Assembly: GCA_905221605.1 (NCBI GenBank)
Contig: CAJNDS010002791.1
Location: 62,001 to 126,000, forward strand
DNA length: 64,000 bases
Origin: Symbiodinium natans
Taxonomy: Eukaryota; Sar; Dinophyceae; Suessiales; Symbiodiniaceae
Direction of reading: 5' to 3'
The notes under the pieces were generated by a model that saw nothing but the letters and a program-made list of their open reading frames with translations, was not told the origin of the DNA and did not search any database. The position numbers and the translations under genes are program-made. Below, piece after piece: positions 1 to 8,426 of this stretch. Each line of letters begins with the position of its first letter. The first letter of the stretch is position 1.

Positions 1-106
1 GCTAGGGTTTAGGGTTTAGGGTTTAGGGTTTAGGGTTTAGGGTTTAGGGTTTAGGGTTTAGGGTTTAGGGTTTAGGGTTTAGGTTTAGGATTTAGGGTTT
101 GTCCTC
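1..106 (+). repeat. TTTAGGG tract at window start
   Basis: Near-perfect TTTAGGG units run to about position 84, then decay. It leads into an exon-like segment, so it is an internal tract like the others. Confidence 0.95.
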
Positions 107-108
107 AG

Positions 109-196
109 GGCCATGTACCTGAGCAGTGTTCCTTATACTTCCTGGGACCTGACGCACCACCCGTTCCTGAATGGATGTTTTGAGTTTCACATAGGG
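109..196 (+). CDS. Exon-like segment, unknown protein
   Basis: Open frame without ATG reading AMYLSSVPYTSWDLTHHPFL then NGCFEFHIG, after acceptor GTCCTCAG and before GTGTAGGG. It is flanked by telomere tracts on both sides. Product not recognised. Confidence 0.4.
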
Positions 197-691
197 GTGT
201 AGGGTTTAGGGTTGAGGTTTAGGGTTTAGGGTTCAGGGTTCAGGGTTTAGGGTTTAGGGTTTAGGGTTTAGGGTTTAGGGTTTAGGGTTTAGGGTTTAGG
301 GTTTAGGGTAGAACACACACAAGAGGCAGGAAACTTTTTTGCACTGTTTACCAGGGGTCACGAAAAATGGCTTGACTGAGTTAGGGTTCCTCTGTATGCC
401 CTCAAATACAGACTGCCAGGGAAAAACAACCCAGCGATTCCTAAATACCATAACCCCTTTCAAAACACACCGAAACAAGGATCTTGTCCCTAAAACCTAA
501 AACAGTTCCCTCGGGCCCAGGGTGGGCCCTCTTTGTCCTTGTATTCTAAACAAACATAGGTACCCCTAAACCCTAAACCCTAAACCCTAAACCCTAAACC
601 CTAAACCCTAAACCCTAAACCCCTTCGTATTCCCGGCTGAACTGCAGACTCCAAACCCTCGAAGCCTGAAGTAGGCCCTAAGCCCGCTCAG
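197..691. repeat. Telomere tracts and non-coding gap
   Basis: TTTAGGG units at about 199-308, a gap of about 260 bp with no convincing frame, then CCCTAAA units at 565-621. A possible tiny exon (ALSPL) may lie at about 675-691 just before the intron starting at 692. Confidence 0.6.
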
Positions 692-1107
692 GATCATGCA
701 AGGGAGATACCCTAAACCCCAAACCCCAAACCCCAAACCCTAAACCCTAAACCCCTAAACCCTGAACCCCTAAGCCCCTAAGCCCCTAAACCCCTAAACC
801 CCCCAAAAAGCTAAAAAACCCTTACGAAAAAACCCTAAACTTCCCATAAAACCCTAAACTCCTAAACCCCGAAACTCCTAAACCCCTAAACCCCTAAACC
901 CCTAAAACCCTAAACCCCTAAACCCCTAAACTTCCCCTAAACTTCCCCTAAACTTCCCCTAAACCCCTTAAACCCCTAAACCCCCTAAACCCCTGAACTA
1001 CTAAACCCTAAACCCTAAACCCTAAACCCTAAACCCTAAACCCGAAACCCTAAACCCTAAACCCTAAACCCTAAACCCTAAACCCTAAACCCCAAACCAA
1101 ACCCCAG
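692..1107 (+). other. Intron bounded by a 17-bp direct repeat
   Basis: CAGGATCATGCAAGGGA occurs at 689-705 and again at 1105-1121. Splicing within the repeat at AG|GA would give a GA-AG intron filled with CCCTAAA, CCCCTAAA and decayed variants (about 708-1090). It looks like an insertion with target duplication. Confidence 0.6.
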
Positions 1108-1207
1108 GATCATGCAAGGGAAGTTCAAGGACCTGGCAAATTGGGAAGCCAAGATGGCAAGCCGTAGCTTTGCGAAGTCGACGCTGATTGCCTGGCTCGG
1201 GAACCAG
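1108..1207 (+). CDS. Locus A exon: MQGKFKDLANW...
   Basis: Reads IMQGKFKDLANWEAKM then ASRSFAKSTLIAWLGNQ. Acceptor CCCCAG at 1107. A GA donor at 1208 shares AGGA with the next acceptor, giving a frame-consistent join to the exon at 1961. A GTTTAGGG donor at 1219 is an alternative. Confidence 0.65.
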
Positions 1208-1960
1208 GACCGTTTCGGGTTTAGGGTTTAGGGTTTCGGGTTTAGGGTTAGGGAGGTTGTTTAGGGTGTATTGGGGTCCTTCAGTGTATCTTCGGGTTCT
1301 TAGATCTTAGGAGTAGGGTTCTCAGAGGGTTCTTAGGGTTCTTCGGGTTTAGGTTTTTCGGTTTGGGGTTTTAGGGCTTAGGGTTTCAGCGTTTTAGGGG
1401 TTTAGGGTTGTAGAGTTGTGGGGTTTAGGGTGTTATTTTGGTCTAGGGTTTAGGGTTTTAGGTTTTCGGTTTTCAGGGCTAAGGTTTGAGGTTCAGAGCC
1501 GACATGCTTCTGTAGAGGGATTCATGTGTATTTGGGTTCGACATTGCGGTCGGTCACCAGTCTCCATGTAGGCGCCTGAAATGCTCGGCGTCATTGGTAC
1601 ACTTTTGTAAGCTCCTCAATGGAGTACCTTGAGCACGATATGGTTTTCTCCCAAAATAGGGGGTACCCCTTTGATACCCCAAATGGAATAGAATCAGAAT
1701 CCCCTTCAAGGGGCCTTCAGAAAGGGTACCCTTCTATTTCGGAAGCCCCCATCTAGGGCCCTGGTACCCCCTAGACCCTAAACCCGAAACCCTAAAACCC
1801 TAAACCCTCAAACCCTAAAACCCTTCAATCCCTAAAACCCTGAAACCCTAAACCCTAAAACCCTTCAAACCCTAAAACCCTAAAACCCTTCAATCCCTAA
1901 ACCCTAAACCCTCAAAAACCCTTCAATCCCTAAACCCCAAACCCTCAAAACACCCCAGAG
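1208..1960 (+). other. Locus A intron with telomere tracts
   Basis: Holds decayed TTTAGGG (1217-1470), a small open segment APEMLGVIGTL before GTAAGC (1572-1606) that could be an extra exon but does not fit the phase, a family M element (about 1649-1750) and CCCTAAA variants (1770-1948). Confidence 0.55.
1649..1750. mobile_element. Family M inverted-repeat element
   Basis: CCCAAAATAGGGGGTACCCC pairs with GGGTACCCTTCTATTTCGG. A relative at 18206-18320 has telomere repeats in its middle. Confidence 0.6.
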
Positions 1961-2077
1961 GAGGGCCAGTGCATCGATGCCATCGACGGCCTCATAGGCG
2001 TGATGCAGCGGCTCCACAAGTGCTACGAGCAGATGACCGCCGTCAAGAACCCCATCTGCGCGGCCAAGAACCACTAC
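1961..2077 (+). CDS. Locus A exon: EGQCIDAIDGLIGVM...
   Basis: Reads EGQCIDAIDGLIGVMQRL then HKCYEQMTAVKNPICAAKNHY with strongly GC-biased third positions. A GT donor at 2078 shares GTCA with the following acceptor and keeps phase 0. Confidence 0.8.
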
Positions 2078-2417
2078 GTCACTAGGGTTTTTGGCAAAAG
2101 GGGTTTAGGGTTTAGGGTTTATGGTTTAGGGGTTTAGGGTTTAGTCATATTGGGTTTAAAAGACGGCCATATTTTTTCTAAGCAAGCCCTGATAAGGGGA
2201 TACTTCTAGGTACTTTCACTAGGTAGGCCCTTAAGGGATACTTTAGATGCTTTCACCAGGTAGGCACTTACAAGTGATACTTATGGATACTTTCCCTTAT
2301 ATTGGGGTTAACAGAGGGCCATCTTTTCCGGAATAACCCTAAACCCTAAACCCTAAACCCTAAACCCTAAACCAGGAACAAATTCTTCAGGCGGTTTTTT
2401 AAAGGTGGCCATCCGAG

Positions 2418-2460
2418 GTCAACATCCGAGACAGCCTGCAGACCATCTACACCGTGTCAG
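2418..2460 (+). CDS. Locus A exon: VNIRDSLQTIYTVS
   Basis: Short exon after CCGAG, ending at donor GTCGGG. CAGGT is shared with the next acceptor. The preceding intron (2078-2417) holds TTTAGGG units, an imperfect hairpin and CCCTAAA units. Confidence 0.7.
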
Positions 2461-2907
2461 GTCGGGGTTTAGGGTTTAGGGTTTAGGGTTTAGGGTTTAG
2501 GGTTTAGGGTTTAGGGTTTGGGGGTTGGGGGTTGGGGGTTGGGGGTTGGGGGTTGGGGGTTAGGGTTTAGGGTTTAGGGTTTAGGGTTTAGGGTAGGGTC
2601 TTCCCAAAGTCGGGGTTTAGGGTCTTAGGGTCTTAGGGTTTTTAGGGTTCTAGGGTTTTCGGGTCTTAGGGTTTAGGGTTTTAGGGTTTTAGGGTTTGGA
2701 GGGTTTAAGGGTTTTAGGGTTTTAGGGTGTTAGGAAATCCTACTATTCGGGGGTCTACATTCGGGATCTCTTACAGTAAACTCCAGAAAGTTGGAACATG
2801 GTTTGAGGATGATTAGAGCTGGGATTCCCTTTAGTATACCTTTCTGGGTTATAGGGATAAGGATGTTCCAACTGTTTGGAGTTTACTGTATTATCGTAAA
2901 CCTCCAG
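2461..2907 (+). repeat. Intron: TTTAGGG, TTGGGGG and TTTTAGGG variants
   Basis: Seven perfect TTTAGGG units, six GGGGGTT-type units (about 2519-2562), more TTTAGGG and TTTTAGGG variants, then a family J element. Confidence 0.8.
2770..2895. mobile_element. Family J inverted-repeat element
   Basis: ACAGTAAACTCCAGAAAGTTGG near the left end is inverted as CCAACTGTTTGGAGTTTACTGT at the right. Copies at 15590-15692 (reverse) and 45700-45815 share the internal TGGGATTCCCTTTAGTATACC. Confidence 0.75.
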
Positions 2908-2963
2908 GTGGTATCTCCAACCTGGCCAACAGGTTCAAGCCCCTGCCCTACATAGGGGGCTTT
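2908..2963 (+). CDS. Locus A exon: GGISNLANRFKPLPYIGGF
   Basis: Acceptor CCTCCAG just after the family J element. The phase matches the previous exon (S + GGISNLANRFKPLPYIGGF). A GC donor at 2964 shares GCA with the acceptor at 5421. Confidence 0.75.
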
Positions 2964-3239
2964 GCAGCTTGGTAGCCATCGGTGCCCTTTTAAAACCCTA
3001 GACCCTAATCCCTAATCCCTAAACCCTAAACGCCCTTTCTCCCGAAGGCGTAGCAGAAGTGTTCCATTTTCAAGAGGTGGGGTTTCAGGCGTTGGCGGGT
3101 TTCCGGGCATCGTGCGTTTTGGGTTCGCACAGTGTTTGCAAAGTGCTCGCAAGCGTTCGACGGCGTCCGAAAGCTGCATTTGGGGGGAGTCGGGCGTTTT
3201 GGAACGTTTTCGGTCGCAGCATGCCTCACTTAAGTGCAG

Positions 3240-3480
3240 ACACTCACAGGAAGACCCTAAACCCCTAAACCCCTAAACCCCTAAACCCCTAAACCCCTAA
3301 ACCCCTAAACCCTAAACCCCCAAAACCCTTAAACCCCTAAACCCCTAAACCCCTAAACCCTAAACCCCTAAACCCTATTTAAACGCTAATTAAGCCCTAA
3401 ACCCCTAAACCCCTCAGCCCCTAAACCCCTAAACCCTAATTAAACCCTAAACCCCTAAACCCTAATTCCCTAGTTAAACC
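3240..3480. repeat. CCCCTAAA variant tract
   Basis: About 25 units of the octamer CCCCTAAA with single-base variants, inside the long intron 2964-5421. The segment 3026-3240 before it has open frames on both strands but no convincing exon. Confidence 0.85.
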
Positions 3481-3600
3481 CTAAAAACCCCAAGGGTGGC
3501 CTCTCCAGGGTTTGCGGAGGTCAGTCATCCTCGTGACTGTCGTCGCTTTTTTGGGGTTTAGGGTTTAGGGTTTAGGGTTTAGGGTTTAGGGTTCGGGGTT

Positions 3601-3737
3601 TACTTGGAGGTTCATGGTACTTATATGAACCGATTATAACTGTACTTACAACCAGATTGGGGCACTTAAGGGGCTTAGAGGTGGGTTATAAGTACAGTTA
3701 TAATAATTGGTTCATCAGTACCATGAACCTCCAAGTA
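3601..3737. mobile_element. Family B element, copy 1
   Basis: Ends TACTTGGAGGTTCATGGTAC and GTACCATGAACCTCCAAGTA are inverted repeats. The middle has GGGGCACTTAAGGGGCTTA and an ACAGTTATAA module. It is the commonest foldback element here (about eleven copies). Confidence 0.85.
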
Positions 3738-3819
3738 AACCCCAAACCCTAAACCCTAAACCCTACACCCTGAAGAAGTGCAGACAGCCACGAGGATGGG
3801 GCACCTAGGCGGCGCGATC

Positions 3820-3990
3820 CTCGTGACTGTCGTCACTTTTCAAGCTTGGTTTGCTGTTCGCGGCTCGAAAGTGCACAGAGTTACGAGGATGAGGCATGTT
3901 GTGTGCGCCATCCTCGTAACTGTCGCTTTTGAGCATGGTTTGCTGTTCACGGCTCAAAAGCGCGGGCAGTTACGAGGTTGAGGCAGGTGG
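3820..3990. repeat. Diverged tandem duplication with inverted ends
   Basis: Two related units of about 115 bp, each running from ATCCTCGTGACTGTCG through GGTTTGCTGTTCGCGGCT to AGTTACGAGG. The ends of each unit are inverted, so each could form a hairpin. Confidence 0.6.
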
Positions 3991-4034
3991 GTTGCGCCAT
4001 CCTTGTACATGTTGCTGTTTACGCTTCCTGAGCT

Positions 4035-4350
4035 TCTCGGGGGGTGACTGGTTGAACACCTACCAAGTGTTCCTGATTCCCGGTTTTGCTGATCGGGGGG
4101 CGAGTGGTGAATACCTAAGCGGTTTTGATTCCAGGTTTTGCTTATGCGGGGGTGAACGGTGGACGCCTTCATAGTGTTCCTGATTTCGCGTGGCGAATAA
4201 CCAGGATTTAGGGGTTTCAATGTGTTTCCGATTCCAGGTTTTGCTTGGTGCTTGGCGGGGGGGGGGGGGGGGGGGGGGTCGGGGCCGGTTTTGCCTATCG
4301 GGGGTTGAGCGGTGACTACCTACTGTTGCTGTTCCCGGGTTTGCTCAGGG
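4035..4350. repeat. Degenerate ~65-bp tandem repeat
   Basis: Four or five diverged units with the pattern GGGTGA...ACACCTA...GTTCC...GATTCC...GGTTTTGCT, interrupted by a G homopolymer at 4256-4278. Confidence 0.6.
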
Positions 4351-4354
4351 GGGT

Positions 4355-4431
4355 GAGAGTGAGAGATGAGAGAGAGAGAGAGAGAGAGAGACGCAGACAC
4401 ACAGACAGACAGACCGACAGACAGACGGACG

Positions 4432-4481
<50 letters not shown>

Positions 4482-4597
4482 CAGAGAGGGATGCGAGAGA
4501 GATGAGAAGGATAGGTGGGCAACGTGACAGAGAGATGAGAGAGAGATGAAAGATGAAAGATGAGATGAGAGATGTGAGATGTGAGAGAGAGAGGACA

Positions 4598-4628
<31 letters not shown>

Positions 4629-5205
4629 GAGAAAGATAAACAGAAAGAACAATAGAAAGAGAAAGAGAAGGAGAAGAGAAAGAGAGAAAGAAAAAGAAAG
4701 GAACGATAAAGATAAAGATAACATAAAGTGACTGACAGAAAGAGTGAGAGAGAGAGAGAGAGAGAGCGAGAGCGAATGAGAGTGGGAGAGATGAAAGAGA
4801 GATGAGAGCGAGCTGAGAGACACATGAGAGAGAGATAGAGATGAGAGAGAAGACGGAGAGAGAGAGAGAGAGAGAGACAGGTGAACCAGAGTGAGTGAGA
4901 TGAGAGAGATCAAAGAGAGCAAGATTCAGATGTAAGAGAGATATTGAGGGAGAATGAAGAGATAATGAAACAGAGAGACGAAAAGAAAAGCAGAAAGAGA
5001 CGAGAGAGAGAGAGAGAGAGCGAGAGAGATTGAAAGAGAGAATGAGACAGCGAAGGAGAGCGAGAATGGGAGAGAGGGAGAGACTGAGTACGACAAAGAG
5101 AGGGAGAATAAGAGAGATAACGAGAGCATGAATGAGAGAGAGACAGAGAGAGAAAAACATGACAGAGAGAAGCGACACGGTGGAGCGAGAGAGAGACAGA
5201 TGATA
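4355..5205. repeat. GA-rich low-complexity tract
   Basis: About 850 bp of GAGA with CAGACAGA, AAAG and GATGAGA variants. Long minus-strand reading frames here are serine/leucine low complexity and are not genes. Confidence 0.95.
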
Positions 5206-5344
5206 GAGAGGTTTAGGGTTTAGGGTTTAGGGTTTAGGGATTAGGGTCACTTCAGTTCGTATCTCGTGTCGTGCACTGCTCTTTTTTGGCTGCCGCGTAC
5301 GTAATGCATATGTGCATTCGCGTTCGTGGCTCCTGCCAGGCGTT

Positions 5345-5421
5345 GCTGCTTTTTTCTTTTTATGTACACAACCAACCCCATGAAGCGTACTCTGTTATAC
5401 TATGGTTTCTGGACTACCAAG
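5345..5421. mobile_element. Family F element (decayed)
   Basis: CAACCAACCCC...GGTTTCTGGACTACCAAG matches the right part of the family F copies at 55.6-56.5 kb. It ends exactly at the exon. Confidence 0.5.
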
Positions 5422-5498
5422 GCAACAAGCGTGTCCAACAACATGAAGACCTTGCACGACAGCACCCGCAACCCACTCCAAAAGGTCAAGGACTACAA
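5422..5498 (+). CDS. Locus A exon: ATSVSNNMKTLHDSTRNP...
   Basis: Reads ATSVSNNMKTLHDSTRNPLQ then KVKDYK. It follows CTACCAAG, the typical right end of family F. GTAT is shared by donor (5499) and next acceptor, so the junction codon is restored to K then Y. Confidence 0.8.
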
Positions 5499-5617
5499 GT
5501 ATCTTGGTAGGTCCATAGGGTTAAGGGTTTAGGGTCTAGGGGTGCCCCTTTTGCCCCTTTTTTGGGGGGTTCTATACCTATAAGGGGTGCCCTGTACGGG
5601 TCTATTGGGCTACGCAG
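5499..5617 (+). mobile_element. Family F element forming a whole intron
   Basis: Intron of 119 bp: GTATCTTGGTAGG...GGGGTGCCCCTTTTGCCCC...GGGGTGCCC...GGGCTACGCAG. The pair GGGGTGCCCC/AAGGGGTGCCC and the end GGGCTACGCAG match family F. Confidence 0.7.
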
Positions 5618-5784
5618 GTATTCTCCTCATTATGGCGCGACGCTCGAAGACTGGGATTGTTGTTATCCCGGCTTCCTCATGGGGCAGACGATCAAGGACA
5701 AATGCAATCCCCACCCCGGAAAAAAGCACCGTTGTGGCGGATGCGACAGCGGTCTCATGTGCAATGTGTACAGGACCTGCAACA
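5618..5784 (+). CDS. Locus A cysteine-rich exon
   Basis: Reads YSPHYGATLEDWDCCYPGFL then MGQTIKDKCNPHPGKKHRC, GGCDSGLMCNVYRTCNS. Nine cysteines lie in about 40 residues (CC, C, C..C, C, C, C), which suggests disulfides. GCTTCT flanks the next intron. A second open frame (ILLIMARRSK...) has poorer codon bias and the wrong phase. Confidence 0.8.
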
Positions 5785-5923
5785 GCTTCTTGGTAGACCA
5801 GTGGTACCTGTTTGGCCCGTTTTGTTCACAACCAAGCGCCTTTATCACCAACCCTAAACCCTAAACCCTAAACCCTAAACCCTAAACCCTAAACCCTAAA
5901 CCCTAAACCACTGGGCTGCCAAG
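5785..5923 (+). mobile_element. Family F intron carrying a telomere tract
   Basis: GCTTCT is repeated at both borders. The ends are family F (CCAGTGGTACC... and ...CACTGGGCTGCCAAG), and the middle is about eight CCCTAAA units. GC-AG splicing restores the frame. Confidence 0.8.
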
Positions 5924-6010
5924 GCTTCTATGTGACGGAATTGATGATTGACGATTTCGGGAAGCTGTTCATGCTTCCCGTCATTGGCGCCATGGCGCTC
6001 TTTGCTCAAA
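5924..6010 (+). CDS. Locus A exon: FYVTELMIDDFGKLF...
   Basis: Reads FYVTELMIDDFGKLFMLPVI then GAMALFAQ. The donor GTGAAGG at 6011 fits the phase of the next exon. Reading on instead reaches TGA at 6037. Confidence 0.75.
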
Positions 6011-6289
6011 GTGAAGGCAACAAGGGCTCCGCGATGTGACCCTACATTGCGGTTTAGGGTTTAGGGTTTAGGGTTTAGGGTGTAGGGTTTATGTGATATT
6101 CATTCTCTAGCTTATATACCCGTAAAACATTCCCTTCGGCACAACACCTTAGGTGGGGACTTGGGGCCCAAAAACCAGAAATCAGAGAGTCCTTAGAGCC
6201 TTAAGGATCCCCAAACCCTAAACCCCAAACCCTAAACCCCAAACCCTAAACCCTAAATCCCAAATCCTAAACCCCAAACCCTGTTGCAG
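6011..6289 (+). other. Locus A intron
   Basis: Contains four TTTAGGG units, about 130 bp unique sequence without a frame and decayed CCCTAAA/CCCCAAA units ending in acceptor CTGTTGCAG. Confidence 0.65.
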
Positions 6290-6383
6290 GTCCCCTCAAG
6301 GCATGTGGCTTCGACTCTTGCTCCGGTGTCAAGAAGCTCTCGGACACGATCGTCAACAAGTTCGAGCAGTCTTTCCTGAACAA
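6290..6383 (+). CDS. Locus A exon: PLKACGFDSCSGVKK...
   Basis: Reads PLKACGFDSCSGVKKLSDTI then VNKFEQSFLNK. The GT donor at 6384 and the acceptor at 6699 share GTGCC, which joins to CPLSLSDF in frame. Confidence 0.8.
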
Positions 6384-6469
6384 GTGCCTTGATAAGGTTT
6401 AGGGTTTAGGGTTTAGGGTTTAGGGTTCAGGGTTTAGAGTTTAGGGTTTAGTGCCTTGGCACCCTTTAA

Positions 6470-6569
6470 CTTACTTCGCCTTGAATTGAGCTCTAAACTT
6501 TTTGGGTTTCCTTATTTAGTAGGAATATGGAAGTTTAACGTTTTTTCCTCTGGTTGTTTGAGAAGTAAG
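6470..6569. mobile_element. Family E element, copy 1
   Basis: CTTACTTC...GAAGTAAG ends, with GCTCTAAACTTTTTGGGTTTC in the middle. Other copies are at 7863 and 50286. It lies in the locus A intron 6384-6699. Confidence 0.8.
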
Positions 6570-6699
6570 GTAAAGCCGAAAGCCTAAAACCTAAACTCAA
6601 AACCCTAGAACGCCTAAACCCTGAATCCCAAACCCTAAACCCTAAACCCCAAACCCTAAGCCCTAAACCCTAAACCCTAAGCCCTACCTGCTTACCAAG

Positions 6700-6760
6700 G
6701 TGCCCTCTGAGTCTCAGCGATTTTAAATTCCCAGAGCCAAAGTTCCTTACCGACGCACAG
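6700..6760 (+). CDS. Locus A exon: CPLSLSDFKFPEPKF...
   Basis: Reads CPLSLSDFKFPEPKFLTDAQ. The intron 6761-7174 is flanked by CAGGCCG on both sides. Frame requires a GC-AG intron starting GCCGGTTTAGGG. Confidence 0.8.
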
Positions 6761-7174
6761 GCCGGTTTAGGGTTTCAGGGTTTTAGGGTTTAGGGTTTTA
6801 GGGTATTAGGGTGTTAAAATTTTAGGGTTTAGGGTTTAGGGTTTAGGGTTTAGGGTTTGGGGTTTAGGGACTCTCCCGTAGACCCCTAAGGTGGTACCCT
6901 TGGGTTTTGGACCCCTTCTTATAGATCCTTAAGGTTAGCGCTGGCACTTAACACGACGCCTTTAGTGGTGCAACCATTGGGGTACGAGTCCAGTAGGGTG
7001 CGGGGGTTTTAGGGTTTAGGGCTTAGTGTTCAGGTTTGTTTTTGGACGGGGCATTTGGGCTGCTTATGCTTCTTATCGTTTTAGGTTTCTTAGGGTTAGG
7101 CTTTGGGGCTTTACGGTTCTTAGGGTTTGAGGGTTCAGGTTTTCAGGGGGTAGATTTGAGGGCGGCGGTTTCAG
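6761..7174 (+). other. GC-AG intron with telomere tract
   Basis: Starts GCCGGTTTAGGG, contains TTTAGGG/TTTTAGGG variants, a family N-like part (GACCCCTAAGGTGGTACCC..., about 6870-6980) and decayed repeats, and ends GCGGTTTCAG. CAGGCCG is duplicated at the borders. Confidence 0.75.
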
Positions 7175-7230
7175 GCCGTGATGAACACAATCAATGGGTT
7201 CCTGGACAAGCTGACGGGGCTCATCGACAA
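7175..7230 (+). CDS. Locus A exon: AVMNTINGFLDKLTGLID
   Basis: Amphipathic helix similar to the next exon. The exact donor is uncertain: GC at 7231 fits the phase of the next exon, and GA at 7240 also fits. Confidence 0.7.
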
Positions 7231-7373
7231 GCAGCATCTGAGCTATTCATGAGCATGCTTCTTCTTCTTCTTCTTATTCTTTTGAGCTTTGGGTGCCCTT
7301 CTTCAACACCACAAGCAACTCCAAAAAGGTGTTGAAGAGCAGCTTTCTCCCCGCAATTCCTGAGCAACCCGAG

Positions 7374-7514
7374 GCATTGCGTTTGGGTCCCGCACGTTCA
7401 TTGTGAGACCCGCTGGCACTGCTGGCATTGGTGTGTGGGATGCCCCGGCTGGGGTCGCCGTCGGCGCTGGAGCGGTTTCCACTGGCGTTCCTTGCGAACC
7501 AAAGGAGTTTTATA
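7374..7514 (+). CDS. Possible extra exon in locus A
   Basis: Open frame IAFGSRTFIVRPAGTAGIGV then WDAPAGVAVGAGAVSTG, VPCEPKEFY. Part of it resembles 7750-7797 at the DNA level (TCCCGTACCCTCATTG), so it may be element sequence rather than exon. Confidence 0.3.
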
Positions 7515-7797
7515 GGGGGTTTAGGGGGTGGGATGTGCCCTCCTAAACCCTAAACCCTAAACCCTAAACCCTAAACCCTAAATCGGGATTATGGTGCCCC
7601 TTATTCTAGTCCTTATTGAAGGACTGCTAGTGTAAGGGAAGTTTAGGGTTCCAGATAGGCCTCAATGGGGATTGTGGTAGCCTAGGGCATACGATTCCAA
7701 CTTTAGGGGCGAGTTGTCCCCGAAAAGGTTCCTGCTGTGGACATACGTGCGTCCCGTACCCTCATTGCTGGGTCTCCTGGCACCACTACTGCTTCAG

Positions 7798-7858
7798 TGC
7801 CGGGTCCATCTTGAACGGCATCAACGGCTGGCTCAACACCTTCTTCAGCCCGCTCTTG
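7798..7858 (+). CDS. Locus A exon: AGSILNGINGWLNTFFSPLL
   Basis: Follows GCTTCAG. A GC donor at 7859 and the acceptor at 7999 both carry GGCGG, keeping phase 0 into AVVEKAIDII. Confidence 0.8.
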
Positions 7859-7862
7859 GCGG

Positions 7863-7999
7863 CTTACTTAGCCAATAGTTGAGCTTCAAACTTTCTGAGT
7901 TTCCGTATTTTGTAGGAAGATTAGCCCTAAACCCTAAACCCTAAACCCTAAACCCTAAACCCTAAACCCTTTTTGTCCCTTGGCTACTGGAGAAGTAAG
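7863..7999. mobile_element. Family E element carrying telomere repeats
   Basis: Same ends as copy 1 (CTTACTT...GAAGTAAG), but seven CCCTAAA units replace the central part at 7923-7970. It makes up almost the whole GC-AG intron 7859-7999, and GGCGG flanks it. Confidence 0.85.
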
Positions 8000-8088
8000 G
8001 CGGTTGTGGAGAAGGCCATTGATATCATCCTCACCCCTGTCAGATGGATCATGGAGGGGCTGACGAACTCGATCCTGAAGCCCTTGCA
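8000..8088 (+). CDS. Locus A exon: AVVEKAIDIILTPVRW...
   Basis: Reads AVVEKAIDIILTPVRWIMEG then LTNSILKPLQ. A GA donor at 8089 shares GAACCT with the acceptor at 8323. Confidence 0.85.
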
Positions 8089-8323
8089 GAACCTAGGTTG
8101 GTTTAGGGTTTAGGGTTTAGGGTTTAGGGTTTAGGGTTTAGGGTTTAGGGTTTAGGGTTTAGGGTTTAGGGTCTAGGTTTTGGGGTTTAGGGGTTACGGT
8201 TTAGGCTTTAGGGTTTAGGGTTTGGGGTTTAGGCTTTTTTGGGACATTTTTGAGTTTCCCTTTTCGGGTTTGTTTAAGGGGCCCTATATAAATATTTTTC
8301 GGAGGTTTTGAAGTGCAACCCAG

Positions 8324-8426
8324 GAACCTTAAGATCAACATCGACTTCCCTGACATCGGTGATCTCTTGCCTCACATTCCCGGCCTGGATCTTTTAACAT
8401 GCAAAGAGCTGAAGCAGCTTGCCCGC
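8324..8426 (+). CDS. Locus A exon: NLKINIDFPDIGDLL...
   Basis: Reads NLKINIDFPDIGDLLPHIPG then LDLLTCKELKQLAR, followed by TGA. The end may be a true stop or a donor upstream of it. The preceding intron 8089-8323 is GA-AG and mainly TTTAGGG. Confidence 0.75.

Larger units (their letters stand above)
1108..8426 (+). other. Locus A: multi-exon gene, cysteine-rich product of unknown function
   Basis: Exons at 1108, 1961, 2418, 2908, 5422, 5618, 5924, 6290, 6700, 7175, 7798, 8000 and 8324 join in one frame when each intron is removed at short matching sequences near its two ends. Donors are GT, GC or GA and acceptors are AG; the matches include GTAT, GCTTCT, GTGCC, CAGGCCG, GGCGG and GAACCT. The product is about 320 residues as far as traced: mixed helical start, a cysteine-dense middle (exon 5618), then repeated amphipathic helices with VMNTINGFLDKLTGL and ILNGINGWLNTFF, ending FPDIGDLLPHIPGLDLL. 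The cysteine pattern suggests a secreted or luminal protein, but no family was recognised. True start and stop are not identified. Confidence 0.8.

Noticed and set aside
1-1100. Chromosome end (true telomere or subtelomere)
   Set aside because: Tracts of the same kind continue over the full window in both orientations with exons between them.
1572-1606. Micro-exon APEMLGVIGTL with GTAAGC
   Set aside because: Its phase does not fit between the exons at 1108 and 1961, so it is left as a note.
4316-5178. Long minus-strand ORFs of 170-280 residues
   Set aside because: Pure Ser/Leu low complexity from the GA-rich tract in several frames at once.
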